DNA of 64,000 nt from Mycolicibacterium rhodesiae NBB3 (GTDB taxonomy: Bacteria; Actinomycetota; Actinomycetes; Mycobacteriales; Mycobacteriaceae). The stretch is taken from assembly GCF_000230895.2 (NCBI RefSeq), contig NC_016604.1, positions 4,712,001-4,776,000 of the forward strand, in the 5' to 3' direction. Below, one piece after another: positions 16,897 through 25,349 of this stretch. The translations under genes and the position numbers were made by a program. Position 1 is the stretch's first letter. Each line of letters begins with the position of its first letter. The notes beneath the pieces are model-generated. The model saw only the letters and a program-made list of their open reading frames with translations. It was not told where the DNA came from and did not search any database.

Positions 16897-16984
16897 GCGC
16901 TTGCGCGAAGAGGAGAAAATGCCGATGAGCGCTTGCGCGAAGAGGAGGAAATGCCGATGAGCGCTTGGGCGAAGAGGAGAAAAT
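16889..16984 (+). repeat. three tandem 32-bp repeats carrying mini-ORFs
   Basis: Units 16889-16920, 16921-16952 and 16953-16984 are identical except for single-base changes. Each contains a purine-rich ribosome-binding sequence (GAGGAGAAA or GAGGAGGAAA) and ATG codons. Because 32 is not a multiple of 3, each unit shifts frame. Short ORFs start at 16893, 16925 (or 16919) and 16957 (or 16951) and encode MSACAKRRKC-type peptides of 10-13 residues. Each stop overlaps the next start, and the last overlaps the start of the decarboxylase-like gene. Confidence 0.85.
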
Positions 16985-17789
16985 GTTGAGCACCAACACA
17001 GTTCGGTACGGTCCCCGCCCACCCGAGGCCCGGGTCGACCACGAGATCGACGCCACCAAGGCGCCGATTGCCACCGAAGCGGTCTCCGTCACCTACCTCA
17101 CCGACCCGGAGATCGTCGCGGCCGTCCTGCCCAAGCCGCTGCAGCCGGCTGCCGAACCGCTCGTGCGCATCTCGCTTCAGCGAGTCCAGATCGAAGGCAG
17201 GCCGCCGTTCGGGTCGGCGGTGTTCTCGGTGACTGCGAGGCACGGCGATCTGGCCGGTGACTATCCGCTCTTCATGCCCCAATCCACCGAACAGTCGGTC
17301 ACCGGCGGCCGTGAAACCTTCGGAGAGCCAAAGAAACTGGCCGATATCGCCGTCGATCGCGACGGAGACAGCGTGACGGCTTCCGTTGCTCGGCTGGGAT
17401 ACCCGCTCATCGCCGTGAGCGGCCGCATCACCGGGCCTGCCGAGTTGCCTCCCGATCAGGTGAACACCGAGTTCTACTTCAAGTTCCTGCGCGCACCCGA
17501 CGGCGGCGGCATCACCGACCCACACCTGGTCTACGGCGAATACCACCGGCACTACGAGCTGCTCGAGAACATCGATGGCACCGTCGAATTGGGGGAGTCG
17601 CCGCTGGACCCGGTCGCCGACATCGTCGTCCGCGAAGTCAGATCGATCACGTGGTGTCGTCGGCGCACCGTCCAGGTAGGCCGGATCGCAGAACGGGTGC
17701 CGCAGGAGTGGCTCCTGCCCTACGTCCACCAGCGCTACGACGACGTGGCGCTGCTCGCCGCGCCCAGGCCCGAGCCGACGACGGTGTAG
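16983..17789 (+). CDS. Acetoacetate decarboxylase-fold protein
   Basis: A 268-residue member of the acetoacetate decarboxylase (ADC) superfamily. The key segment GGRETFGEPKKLADI (about residues 106-120) matches the ADC motif whose paired lysines include the Schiff-base Lys. The family decarboxylates or hydrates/cyclises beta-keto acids; the exact reaction here is unknown. Start ATG 16983 is placed by the GAAGAGGAGAAA ribosome site in the third 32-bp repeat and overlaps the last mini-ORF stop. An in-frame ATG at 16965 inside the repeats is less likely. It ends 3 bp before the amidohydrolase gene. Confidence 0.8.
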   Translation: MLSTNTVRYGPRPPEARVDHEIDATKAPIATEAVSVTYLTDPEIVAAVLPKPLQPAAEPLVRISLQRVQIEGRPPFGSAVFSVTARHGDLAGDYPLFMPQSTEQSVTGGRETFGEPKKLADIAVDRDGDSVTASVARLGYPLIAVSGRITGPAELPPDQVNTEFYFKFLRAPDGGGITDPHLVYGEYHRHYELLENIDGTVELGESPLDPVADIVVREVRSITWCRRRTVQVGRIAERVPQEWLLPYVHQRYDDVALLAAPRPEPTTV

Positions 17790-17792
17790 CGC

Positions 17793-19007
17793 ATGGACCG
17801 CTACACCGTCATCTCGGCAGACTGCCATGCCGGCGCCGATCTGCTCGATTATCGCGAGTACCTCGACCCCGTCTTCAGGGACGAATTCGACAGCTGGGCA
17901 GCGGCATACGTCAACCCGTACGCCGACCTCGTCGATGGGGACGCCGAACGCAACTGGAACAGCGACCGGCGCAACGCGGACTTGGACACCGAAGGAATCG
18001 CGGGGGAAGTGCTCTACCCCAACACCATTCCGCCGTTCTTCCCTTCGTCGAGCCTGGCGGCGACACCACCGGAGACCGCCAGCGAGTTGGAGCTCCGCTG
18101 CGCTGGTCTGCGTGCGCACAACCGCTGGCTGGCCGACTTCTGCTCGCTGTCGCCCGAGCGGCGCGCCGGAGTGGGACAGGTCATGCTCCAAGACCTCGAC
18201 GATGCCGTCGCCGAGGTCAAGCAGATCGCCAAACTCGGTCTGCGCGGCGGTGTTCTGCTGCCCGGGATCCCACCCGGCGCGGCCATTCCGCAGCTCTACG
18301 CCGAGCACTGGGAGCCGCTGTGGGCGGCGTGCGACGATGTCGGTCTCGTCGTCAACCACCACGGCGGAAATGCCGGACCGAGCCCGCTCGACGGATGGGG
18401 CAGCTCGTTCGCGATATGGGTGTACGAGACGCACTGGTTCGCCCATCGCGCGCTGTGGCACCTGATCTTCAGCGGTGTCATGGATCGTCACCCCGACCTC
18501 ACCGTCGTTTTCACCGAGCAGGGCGCCGGTTGGATCCCCGCCACCCTCGACTCGCTCGACGTCGCGGCAGCCCGCTATGCGCGCGAGGGCTCTGCGATCG
18601 CCCGCTTCGCCGGCCCCACCGCCGGCTCGCTGAGCCTCAAGCCGAGTGAGTTCTGGGCCCGCCAGTGTTACGTCGGCGCTAGCTTCATGCGTCCCGTCGA
18701 GTGTGCCGAGCGCCACGACATCGGTGTCGACCGGATCATGTGGGGAAGCGACTACCCGCATCTGGAGGGCACGGGCTTCTTCACCCGAGAAGCGTTGCGC
18801 TACACCTTCAGCGGTGTTCCCGCCGCAGAGGTAGCGGCCATCCTCGGCGGAAACGCGGCAACCGTCTACGGCTTCGACCTGGCGGCGCTTCAGCCTTTGA
18901 CCGATCGGATCGGCCCGACGGTGGCCGAGGTGGCCGAGCCGCTGGACGCCGTCCCAGCCGGCGCGAGCAGCACCGTCTTCGAGCCCGACCCCATCCGTAC
19001 CTGGTAG
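17793..19007 (+). CDS. Amidohydrolase-superfamily metalloenzyme (amidohydrolase_2), first copy
   Basis: A 404-residue TIM-barrel protein. The N-terminal metal site is ISADCHAG (D-x-H). Further barrel ligands lie in VVNHHGGNAGP, and the final Asp in WGSDYPHLEG (about residue 318). This is the ACMSD / decarboxylase-like branch (COG2159), whose members cleave C-C bonds or hydrolyse C-N bonds; many act on carboxylated aromatics or acyl intermediates. It is paralogous to the next gene: both open with Y-x-I-SAD-x-HA and end with GxDYPHxEGT. The substrate is not deducible. Confidence 0.85.
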   Translation: MDRYTVISADCHAGADLLDYREYLDPVFRDEFDSWAAAYVNPYADLVDGDAERNWNSDRRNADLDTEGIAGEVLYPNTIPPFFPSSSLAATPPETASELELRCAGLRAHNRWLADFCSLSPERRAGVGQVMLQDLDDAVAEVKQIAKLGLRGGVLLPGIPPGAAIPQLYAEHWEPLWAACDDVGLVVNHHGGNAGPSPLDGWGSSFAIWVYETHWFAHRALWHLIFSGVMDRHPDLTVVFTEQGAGWIPATLDSLDVAAARYAREGSAIARFAGPTAGSLSLKPSEFWARQCYVGASFMRPVECAERHDIGVDRIMWGSDYPHLEGTGFFTREALRYTFSGVPAAEVAAILGGNAATVYGFDLAALQPLTDRIGPTVAEVAEPLDAVPAGASSTVFEPDPIRTW

Positions 19008-19021
19008 CGAAAGGTCCCCGC

Positions 19022-20290
19022 ATGGAGAACTACGTCATCATCTCGGCCGACACGCACGCCGAGCTCCCGACCGAGCAGTACCGCGAATACGTCGACCCCG
19101 AATACCAGGACGACTTCGAGGCCTACCTCGCCGAGAAGAAAGCCGCGGCGCAGGCCGGTGGCTTCATCGACGAAGAGTTCGCCGAGCAGTGGTTCGAGGA
19201 GCATGGCGAGGGCATCTCCGGCGGATGGGATGTTGCACAACGAGATAAAGAGCTCGACGGCGATGGTGTGGTCGGCGAGGTGATCTTTCCCGACGCCGAT
19301 GCCGTGACAGGTGTCGCCGGCGCTCCCTTCGGCGCAGGCCTGGGTCAATCGGGAGATCTGGATCCGGGCCGCGCGATGGCCGGGGCCCGGGCTCACAACC
19401 GCTGGCTGGCGCAGCTGTGCAGCCACAGTCCCGAACGACGGGCAGGGGTTGCGGTCATCCCGATCCTCGCGGACGTCGACGCCGCGGTCACCGAGATCAC
19501 GCGAGCCGCGAAATCCGGTCTGCGCGGCGGGATCCTGATACCGGTGCTGTGGGGCGACTACCCGCCGTACCACGATCGCCGGTACGACAAGGTGTGGGCG
19601 GTCTGCCAGGAACTGGAGATGCCGGTGCACACGCACGTCGGCCCGGCGCCCAGTGCGGAATACGGAGAGCACCTGGGCATCTACACCACGGAGGTGCGGT
19701 GGTGGGGTGCCCGTCCGCTGTGGTTCGCGTTGTGGTCCGGCATCTTCGAGCGCTTCCCGACACTGCGCTGGGGTGCCACCGAGTGCGGAGCCTTCTGGGC
19801 CAACGACCTGCTCTGGTTGATGGACACCCGCTTCCTGCGTGAGCACTCGGCGAAGAAGATGAGTCGGCTGCTCGAAGGCCAGCTGACGATGCCGCCCTCG
19901 GCGTACTTCGACCGGAACTGCTTCATCGGGGCCACCACGACAGAGCGCAGAGAACTGGCGCGACGCTACGAAATCGGCGTCTCGAACATGCTGTGGGGCA
20001 ACGACTATCCCCATCCAGAAGGCACCTGGCCGAACACCCGCAAATGGCTCCGCCACGCGTTCTGGGACATTCCCATCGAGGAAACCCGGCAGATGCTCGG
20101 ATTGGCCGCGGCGGAGATCTACAAGTTCGACCTCAAGGCTCTTGCGCCACTCGTCCAACGAATCGGTCCGACGCCCGCCGACCTCGGCCAGGACGACTCG
20201 GTGAGCATCCCCAAGTGGGAAGCGGCCCGCCAGGCCGGGCGCACCTGGTTGACGGAAGCGGCATCGATGCCCGACCTCGTGCAGAGCTGA
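19022..20290 (+). CDS. Amidohydrolase-superfamily metalloenzyme, second copy
   Basis: A 422-residue paralogue of the preceding enzyme. Metal-site segments are IISADTHAELPTEQYREY at the N terminus, HTHVGPAP in mid-barrel, and WGNDYPHPEGTWPNTR at the C terminus. It has an acidic insertion after the first strand (about residues 25-75, DDFEAYLAEKKAAAQ region) that the first copy lacks. Two adjacent diverged copies suggest successive steps or a heteromer. Start ATG 19022 follows GAAAGG by about 8 bases; the open frame upstream lies over the preceding gene. Its stop abuts the GTG of the hydratase gene. Confidence 0.85.
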   Translation: MENYVIISADTHAELPTEQYREYVDPEYQDDFEAYLAEKKAAAQAGGFIDEEFAEQWFEEHGEGISGGWDVAQRDKELDGDGVVGEVIFPDADAVTGVAGAPFGAGLGQSGDLDPGRAMAGARAHNRWLAQLCSHSPERRAGVAVIPILADVDAAVTEITRAAKSGLRGGILIPVLWGDYPPYHDRRYDKVWAVCQELEMPVHTHVGPAPSAEYGEHLGIYTTEVRWWGARPLWFALWSGIFERFPTLRWGATECGAFWANDLLWLMDTRFLREHSAKKMSRLLEGQLTMPPSAYFDRNCFIGATTTERRELARRYEIGVSNMLWGNDYPHPEGTWPNTRKWLRHAFWDIPIEETRQMLGLAAAEIYKFDLKALAPLVQRIGPTPADLGQDDSVSIPKWEAARQAGRTWLTEAASMPDLVQS

Positions 20291-21100
20291 GTGCCGTCGG
20301 TGGACGAACCGCACTTGAAATTCGAGCGCGACGGCCACGTCGTCGTGCTGACGATGAACAATCCGCGGAAGCGAAACGCCCTGACGCCGTCGATGATCGA
20401 GTTGATGGCGCAGGCCTGGGACGAGATCGACGGCAACGACGACATCCGCGTTGCGATCCTCACCGGGGAGGGCTCGTCGTACTGCGTCGGAGGTGATCTG
20501 GCCGACGGCTGGATGGTCCGGAAATCGTCAGACGACGATGACAAACCACAGCGCGAACGCAACGGCAGCATCATCACCGACGGACTCCTGCTGAGTCGAT
20601 CCTTGGCCAAGCCGCTGATCTCCGCTGTCAACGGCGCTTGCCTCGGAGGCGGCTGTGAAATGCTGCAGCAGACCGATATTCGGATCGCCGAAGAGCAGGC
20701 CGTGTTCGGGTTGCCCGAGGCGAAGTGGGGGATGATCGCCGGTGCGGGATCGACGGTTCGCCTCAAACGCCAGATTCCCTACACGAAGGCCATGGAGATG
20801 ATCCTGACCGGCGAACCGCTGACCGCGACGGAGGCATACCACTTCGGTTTGGTCGGGCACGTGGTGCCGCAAGGCAAGTCACTCGACAAGTCGCGCGAGA
20901 TCGCGGCTGTCGTCGCAGCCAACGGTCCGCTCGCGGTGCGCAATGCGAAGGCGTCGATCCTCGCCAGCGGCTGGCTCGACGAGGAGGACGCCCGGAAGAT
21001 CGAACAGCGCTTTGTCGTGGAGGTCATGCGGTCCGAAGACGCCAAAGAGGGGTTGGCGGCGTTCAGCGGCAAGCGCGCTCCGCGATTCACAGGAAGCTAG
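20291..21100 (+). CDS. Enoyl-CoA hydratase/isomerase family protein
   Basis: A 269-residue crotonase-fold enzyme. The oxyanion-hole segments are visible (GEGSSYCVGGDL near residue 58 and NGACLGGGCEM near 115). The catalytic-acid region is FGLPEAKWGMIAGAGST. It would hydrate or isomerise an acyl-CoA double bond in the catabolic pathway of this operon. A polar insertion SSDDDDKPQRERNG follows the first oxyanion loop. GTG start immediately after the previous TGA. Confidence 0.88.
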   Translation: MPSVDEPHLKFERDGHVVVLTMNNPRKRNALTPSMIELMAQAWDEIDGNDDIRVAILTGEGSSYCVGGDLADGWMVRKSSDDDDKPQRERNGSIITDGLLLSRSLAKPLISAVNGACLGGGCEMLQQTDIRIAEEQAVFGLPEAKWGMIAGAGSTVRLKRQIPYTKAMEMILTGEPLTATEAYHFGLVGHVVPQGKSLDKSREIAAVVAANGPLAVRNAKASILASGWLDEEDARKIEQRFVVEVMRSEDAKEGLAAFSGKRAPRFTGS

Positions 21101-21102
21101 GC

Positions 21103-22296
21103 ATGGAACATACTGGGCCGCTCAGCGGCGTTCGCGTCCTCGAATTGTCGATTGCACTCACCGGTCCGTACATCGGCGCCCTGTTCGCAGACCAGGGCGC
21201 GAGTGTCGTGAAGGTTGAGCGCCCCGACATCGGCGACATCATGCGGTGGATCGGCCCGAGCGTCAACGGGTTGAGTGCCGTCTTCCGGGTCTGCAACCGC
21301 GGCAAGCAGTCCATCGCCATCGACATTCGCACTGACGTCGGACGAGAGATCGTGCTCGAGTTGGCCGAGCGAGCCGACGTCGTCATGCAGAACTTCCGGC
21401 CCGGGGTCGCGGACCGGCTCGGTGTCGGGTACGACGACATCCGCAAGATCAACTCCGAGGTCATCTATCTGTCGCAGACAGGCTTCGGCGAGGTCGGACC
21501 CTACCGCGACCGAAGTGCCTACGACACGGTGATTCAGGCTTACGCCGGAGTCGCGTCCAGCCAGGCATCAAAGGACGGCGAACCGAAGTTCCTGCAGCAG
21601 GTCATCGCGGACAAGGTGTCGGCGCTGTACGCGAGCCAGGCCGTCACTGCGGCGTTGTTCGCCCGCGCGATGGGACGCGGGGGTCAGCACATCCACGTAT
21701 CGATGGTCGACGCGGTGGTGTCGTTTCTCTGGGCCGACGCTGCGGGCAATGAGGTCTTGCTGGACTCTGATGGTTCGCAGCCTTCGAGCTTCACGATCGG
21801 GCTGCGGCCATTCCCGTTCATCGACGGATGGGGCGTGGTGACGCCGATTTCGGACTCCGACTTCACCGGGATGTGCCGCGCGTTGGAGGCTGCCGGCGCC
21901 GACGATCCGCGCCTGGGGACCGCTGAGCTCCGCAATCAGCACCGACCGTTGATGGCGGAGGTCATGGAGCACTGCTACGAAGGCGCCGCGAAGCTCACCG
22001 TCGAGCAGGCGACGGCGCGGTTCGACGCCGAGGATGTGCCCTACGCGATGATCGTCTCGCCGCCGGAGCTTCCGGACGATCCGCACGCTGTCGCCATGGG
22101 GTTGTTCGTGGAGGTCGATGACCCCGTCGTCGGTCGCACCCGCATTCCGCGGCACCCAGCGCTGTTCGATGCAACGCCCGCCCAACTCGCAGGTCCGGCA
22201 CCGGCATTGGGGGAGCACACCGCCGATGTGCTGGCTTCGCTGGGCCGCGCCGATCAGGAGGCCGAACTTCGTCAGGCGGGCGTGATCGCGGGATGA
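21103..22296 (+). CDS. Class III CoA-transferase (CaiB/BaiF family)
   Basis: A 397-residue family III CoA-transferase, which moves CoA between carboxylic acids without a ping-pong acyl-enzyme exchange to free acid. The N-terminal LSGVRVLELSIALTGPYIGALFADQGASVVKVE is the family signature, NRGKQSIAIDIR follows, and the catalytic Asp is in RSAYDTVIQAYAG (about residue 140). It probably activates the pathway substrate as a CoA thioester. ATG 21103 is 2 bp after the hydratase stop; the longer in-frame reading to 20725 is shadow translation. Last gene of the IclR-linked operon. Confidence 0.88.
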   Translation: MEHTGPLSGVRVLELSIALTGPYIGALFADQGASVVKVERPDIGDIMRWIGPSVNGLSAVFRVCNRGKQSIAIDIRTDVGREIVLELAERADVVMQNFRPGVADRLGVGYDDIRKINSEVIYLSQTGFGEVGPYRDRSAYDTVIQAYAGVASSQASKDGEPKFLQQVIADKVSALYASQAVTAALFARAMGRGGQHIHVSMVDAVVSFLWADAAGNEVLLDSDGSQPSSFTIGLRPFPFIDGWGVVTPISDSDFTGMCRALEAAGADDPRLGTAELRNQHRPLMAEVMEHCYEGAAKLTVEQATARFDAEDVPYAMIVSPPELPDDPHAVAMGLFVEVDDPVVGRTRIPRHPALFDATPAQLAGPAPALGEHTADVLASLGRADQEAELRQAGVIAG

Positions 22297-22348
22297 GTAT
22301 TACCGAGCGCACTCCGACCAAGGCGCGGCCGATCTAGAGTCAGTTGCC

Positions 22349-23151
22349 GTGCTGGCCTGGCTGACGCCCCTCATCGTCCTCGTCGTCGTCGCGACGGCGG
22401 TTACCGCGAAGCTGATCGTGCGCACCCGCGCTCCCGAAGGTGGGTGGTTCACCGACCTGACGCGCAGCGCGGGATCGCTCTCGGTGATCGGCACGATGTT
22501 CGCGGTGATGCTTGCGTTCGTCATCCTGTTCGCGCTGCAGAGCTTTCAGCGCGCTCGCGACGGCGCGAACATCGAGGCGATCGCCGTGACCGAACTGAAC
22601 TCCGTCGCCAAGGTTCTTCCCGAACCCACCAGCGACCGTCTCCGCGGCGACCTGATCTGTTATGGGCGAGCGGTCATCAACGACGAGTAGCCCGCAATGC
22701 GCGACGGTCGGCCGAGCGAACTCACCGAGTCGTGGATCGACAGGATGCACACCGACTTCGCCGCTGCGAAGCCCGGGGATGCGCGTCAGGATGCGGCCTA
22801 CGGTCAGTGGCTAGACCAAGAGGCGCAGCGCCGAGACGGCCGACGCGCGCGGATCGCCGAAGCGACGCCGACCCTTCCCGTGCCGCTGTGGTTCGCACTG
22901 GGCATCGGTGCCACACTTACGTTGACCTACATGGTCGTTCAGGCCGACCCGCGAGAGAACCGCTTTATCCAAGCGCTTCCGATCGCCTGCGTATCGGCTC
23001 TCATCAGCGCCGGCATGGTCGTCGTTTCTTCCTCGACCGTCCCTACGCTGGTGAGCACGGCAGCATTGCGCCAATGGAGATGAGCCGCACACTGGATCGC
23101 ATCGATACCGGAGTGCAAGCTCCGTGCGACGAACTCGGAAAGCTCCGCTAG
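22349..23151 (+). pseudogene. degraded DUF4239-like membrane protein gene
   Basis: Two in-frame pieces (22349-22690 and 22697-23083) are separated only by TAG-CCC-GCA. The junction reads ...CYGRAVINDE-stop-PAMRDGRP; family proteins have Trp at the stop position (TGG to TAG is a single change). Near 23018-23027 the frame also slips. The C-terminal family sequence FFLDRPYAGEHGSIAPMEMSRTL continues in the next frame to a stop at 23151. Two N-terminal and two C-terminal hydrophobic segments fit the bestrophin-like DUF4239 family. With one nonsense and one frameshift lesion it is very probably inactive. Confidence 0.75.
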
Positions 23152-23204
23152 GTCAGCTGCGGGAACTCGACATCGAGAACTTCGGCGCGGGTTGTCTGAA
23201 CGGC

Positions 23205-23675
23205 CTAGGTGTCGGCTGCAGGGCCGATCTTGGTCAACTGAAGTTCGTTCGCGCCGCTGTAGGCATCTCCGCATAGCCCCGGTTCGTAGTAGGAGCGGAC
23301 ACCCTCGCCGGTCGCGGCGTCCCATGCGTAGTTCATCGGCAACGAGTGTTTGGAACCGTCCTCGCACGTGATCGAGTCGGTGATGGGAACGCGCAGCATG
23401 ATCCACCAACCCACCTGCCAATAGGCGTCGGCACTCCACCCCGGATACTTCCGTTCGGTGTCGCCGGGGCCGTACTCGACCACGTGGACGCATTGGTTCG
23501 CGTTGTTGGCGCACGGCGTGACGACCCAGGTGTTGGTCGCCCACGGGTATTCGGCGGAGTACGTGCCCACCGCGTTCAGCGTTATCGGATCCGTCGCGGA
23601 CGCCGGGCTCGCCGTCCCCACTGCCAGACCGCCCCCGGTGAGCAAGGCCGCTGCAATCAATGCCGAATACTTCAT
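23205..23675 (-). CDS. small secreted protein of unknown function
   Basis: A 156-residue protein with an obvious Sec signal peptide: MKYSALIAAALLTGGGLAVG, then SPASA before a likely cleavage ahead of TDPITLN. The mature part of about 125 residues is rich in Trp and Tyr and has four cysteines, so disulfides are likely. It resembles the many short secreted proteins of mycobacteria without a known fold. The start at 23675 is set by GGGAGGG a few bases upstream; an in-frame ATG at 23720 would bury the signal peptide. No partner gene is evident. Confidence 0.75.
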   Translation of the reverse strand: MKYSALIAAALLTGGGLAVGTASPASATDPITLNAVGTYSAEYPWATNTWVVTPCANNANQCVHVVEYGPGDTERKYPGWSADAYWQVGWWIMLRVPITDSITCEDGSKHSLPMNYAWDAATGEGVRSYYEPGLCGDAYSGANELQLTKIGPAADT

Positions 23676-23698
23676 CGTGTTTCCCTCCCGAATCTCAC

Positions 23699-23714
23699 AC
23701 TCCCTAACGGGAGT
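23699..23714. repeat. short inverted repeat upstream of the secreted-protein gene
   Basis: ACTCCC-TAAC-GGGAGT, a 6-bp perfect inverted repeat, lies about 25 bp upstream of the start at 23675. It could be an operator or a leader hairpin. Further upstream, 23830-23857 holds a 14-bp near-perfect tandem duplication of unknown meaning. Confidence 0.3.
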
Positions 23715-23898
23715 ATGCATCTCGGAGTGGCGAACCTTGAGCGAATCGCCCGTCAGGTTTCCCTGCGTGTCAGCGGTCGTCGCGTGGCTTTCTCCAGTCG
23801 GCCCGGCAGGTAGCCCGCCGACGGACGGCGCCTATCGCACTATGCCTATCGCACAATGATGAGAAGCGGCAATCGAATTACTGAGGGCCGCACCGGAA

Positions 23899-24276
23899 TC
23901 AGACGACGCCGGATTCGTCGGCCATCTCGACGGGGTCCGCTTCGCGCCTTCCACGAGCGCTCGGCGCCGCGGTGAGGTGGTCGAGAATTCCGGTGATGTC
24001 CAGGATCCGCTCGAGGAAGTTCGGGCGCCGGTCCAGATGTAAGTGCACACCCGCGGCGGCGGTCCGCTGATGGATGGTGAGGAGTCCGGAGATTCCGGCC
24101 GAGTCGCACAATGTCATCTGGGCGCAGTCCAGGTGAAGATCCCGCAGCACCGGGTGCTCGACGAGAAGTTTCTCGGCGGTCTCGACCAATTCCGGCGTGG
24201 TCGTGTAGTCGACGTCGCCGGCGATGTGCAAGATCGCCGATTGTGATGTGGTGTCAGATTTCAGTGTGAAATTCAT
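23899..24276 (-). CDS. STAS-domain anti-sigma-factor antagonist
   Basis: A 125-residue STAS protein. The phosphorylatable Ser lies in LCDSAGISGLL (Ser59), the SpoIIAA/RsbV signature. Beta-strand HIAGDVDYTTTPEL opens the domain. The C-terminal tail (about residues 100-125) is charged and not part of the fold. In partner switching the dephosphorylated form binds an anti-sigma kinase and frees the sigma factor. It is the third gene of the operon with the B12 protein and the phosphatase and overlaps the B12 gene by 4 bp. No RsbW-type kinase is in this window. Confidence 0.88.
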   Translation of the reverse strand: MNFTLKSDTTSQSAILHIAGDVDYTTTPELVETAEKLLVEHPVLRDLHLDCAQMTLCDSAGISGLLTIHQRTAAAGVHLHLDRRPNFLERILDITGILDHLTAAPSARGRREADPVEMADESGVV

Positions 24277-25349
24277 ACGCGCTGTTCGTCTTTGGTGTCG
24301 GTGAGTGCGGTCAGTGCTGCGCTGATTATTCGTTGGGTGCGTGGGAAGTCCCGGAGCTGCGCAGCGAGGAGATCTAGCGCCGGGTCAAGCGATTCGGTCG
24401 GGACGCCGCGGGCGGACAGAATGCCCGCGGTCCAGATGACGAACTCGGTGAAGAGTTCGTCGTCGTCGGTGTACAGCGCGGTCGCGAGGAAATCGACGAT
24501 ATGGGCGATGTCTTCGACGGTGTGCTGTCGTTGCGCATCGGTGTAACCGGCCATCGCCGGGAATCGGCGTTCGAGGTCGCCGACGGTCGTTTCGACCAGT
24601 CGCGCCGCGCTGCGGCTGACCATCGTGAATTCCTGGTCTGCAAGGTGGGGCAGGTCGTCGATCGGCTGATGGTTCGAGGTGAAGCGCACGCGCGGGAAGT
24701 CACCGCTCAGACATTGCGCGGCCGACTGCGCGTCCGGTGCCCACGCGTCGGCGCCGAGCAGTCGGGCGTACCGGCCGTCGGGGCCAAAGGCCGCCCCTCC
24801 GGCGAGCACATATACCCCTGCGGCTTGGCAGGCGGTGATTGCGGCGTGAGCCGTCGGCAACCGGGTGGGGATGGAGCAGGACAGTGCGACAGCATCCGGT
24901 CCGTGCTGGTGCAGGTGCGCGATGAGGTGCGGGGTGGGCACCTGCGCCCCGAGGAAGTCGACCTGCCAACCCTGTAGCCTCAGCACCTCGGCGAGCAATC
25001 TGGCGGGCAGCGCGTGCCATTCGCCGTCGACGCACGCCACAGTGACTCGGCCGGCGTCGGGAGTGCGCCGGCAACTCGGATGGTGAGCCAAGGCGGCGAT
25101 CACACGTTCGTTGATCGCGGTGGCCGCGTGTTCCTGTGCGACGGTGAGCCTGTTGGCGGCCCACTCCGTCCCGATGCGGTGCTGGACCCGCGCGATCAAC
25201 TCGAGCAGCACGCTTTCCGGGGCGAATCCGTCGTCAAGTGCGGCGAACACCGTCCCCACAGCCGCGTATTCATCCCCGTCGATGACCGCGCCCCACAGGC
25301 GCTCCAGGGCCTCCGACTTGGTAGCGGATCGCGTCACCTGACTCGTCAC
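24273..25349 (-). CDS. stand-alone B12-binding (CarH/LitR-like) sensor protein
   Basis: A 358-residue protein. A helical B12-binding-2 domain (about residues 10-95) contains W63-x9-E73-H74, the Wx9EH motif of AdoCbl-dependent photoreceptors. The Rossmann-type B12-binding domain (about 100-225) has VDGEWHALPARL, with E110-x-H112 placed where the cobalt-ligating His of such proteins lies. There is no MerR-like DNA-binding domain. The C-terminal ~120 residues are helical and have no fold I recognise. The operon position between a SpoIIE phosphatase and a STAS protein suggests that it feeds a light or B12 signal into partner switching. The GTG at 25349 overlaps the phosphatase stop (GTGA); a start at 25457 would run into that gene. 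Confidence 0.82.
   Translation of the reverse strand: MTSQVTRSATKSEALERLWGAVIDGDEYAAVGTVFAALDDGFAPESVLLELIARVQHRIGTEWAANRLTVAQEHAATAINERVIAALAHHPSCRRTPDAGRVTVACVDGEWHALPARLLAEVLRLQGWQVDFLGAQVPTPHLIAHLHQHGPDAVALSCSIPTRLPTAHAAITACQAAGVYVLAGGAAFGPDGRYARLLGADAWAPDAQSAAQCLSGDFPRVRFTSNHQPIDDLPHLADQEFTMVSRSAARLVETTVGDLERRFPAMAGYTDAQRQHTVEDIAHIVDFLATALYTDDDELFTEFVIWTAGILSARGVPTESLDPALDLLAAQLRDFPRTQRIISAALTALTDTKDEQRV

Noticed and set aside
16889..16984. CRISPR array
   Set aside because: The three 32-bp units are contiguous without spacers and contain ribosome sites and starts.
16827..18761. A 644-codon open frame on the minus strand
   Set aside because: It is the antisense of the SDR, decarboxylase-like and amidohydrolase genes, has no recognisable domain, and the plus-strand genes have clear motifs.
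18890..20338. A 482-codon minus-strand frame, and similar long frames opposite the NRPS (e.g. 33738-35309, 42678-44165)
   Set aside because: High GC and codon bias create long antisense frames. Their translations are His/Arg/Gln-rich and lack family motifs.
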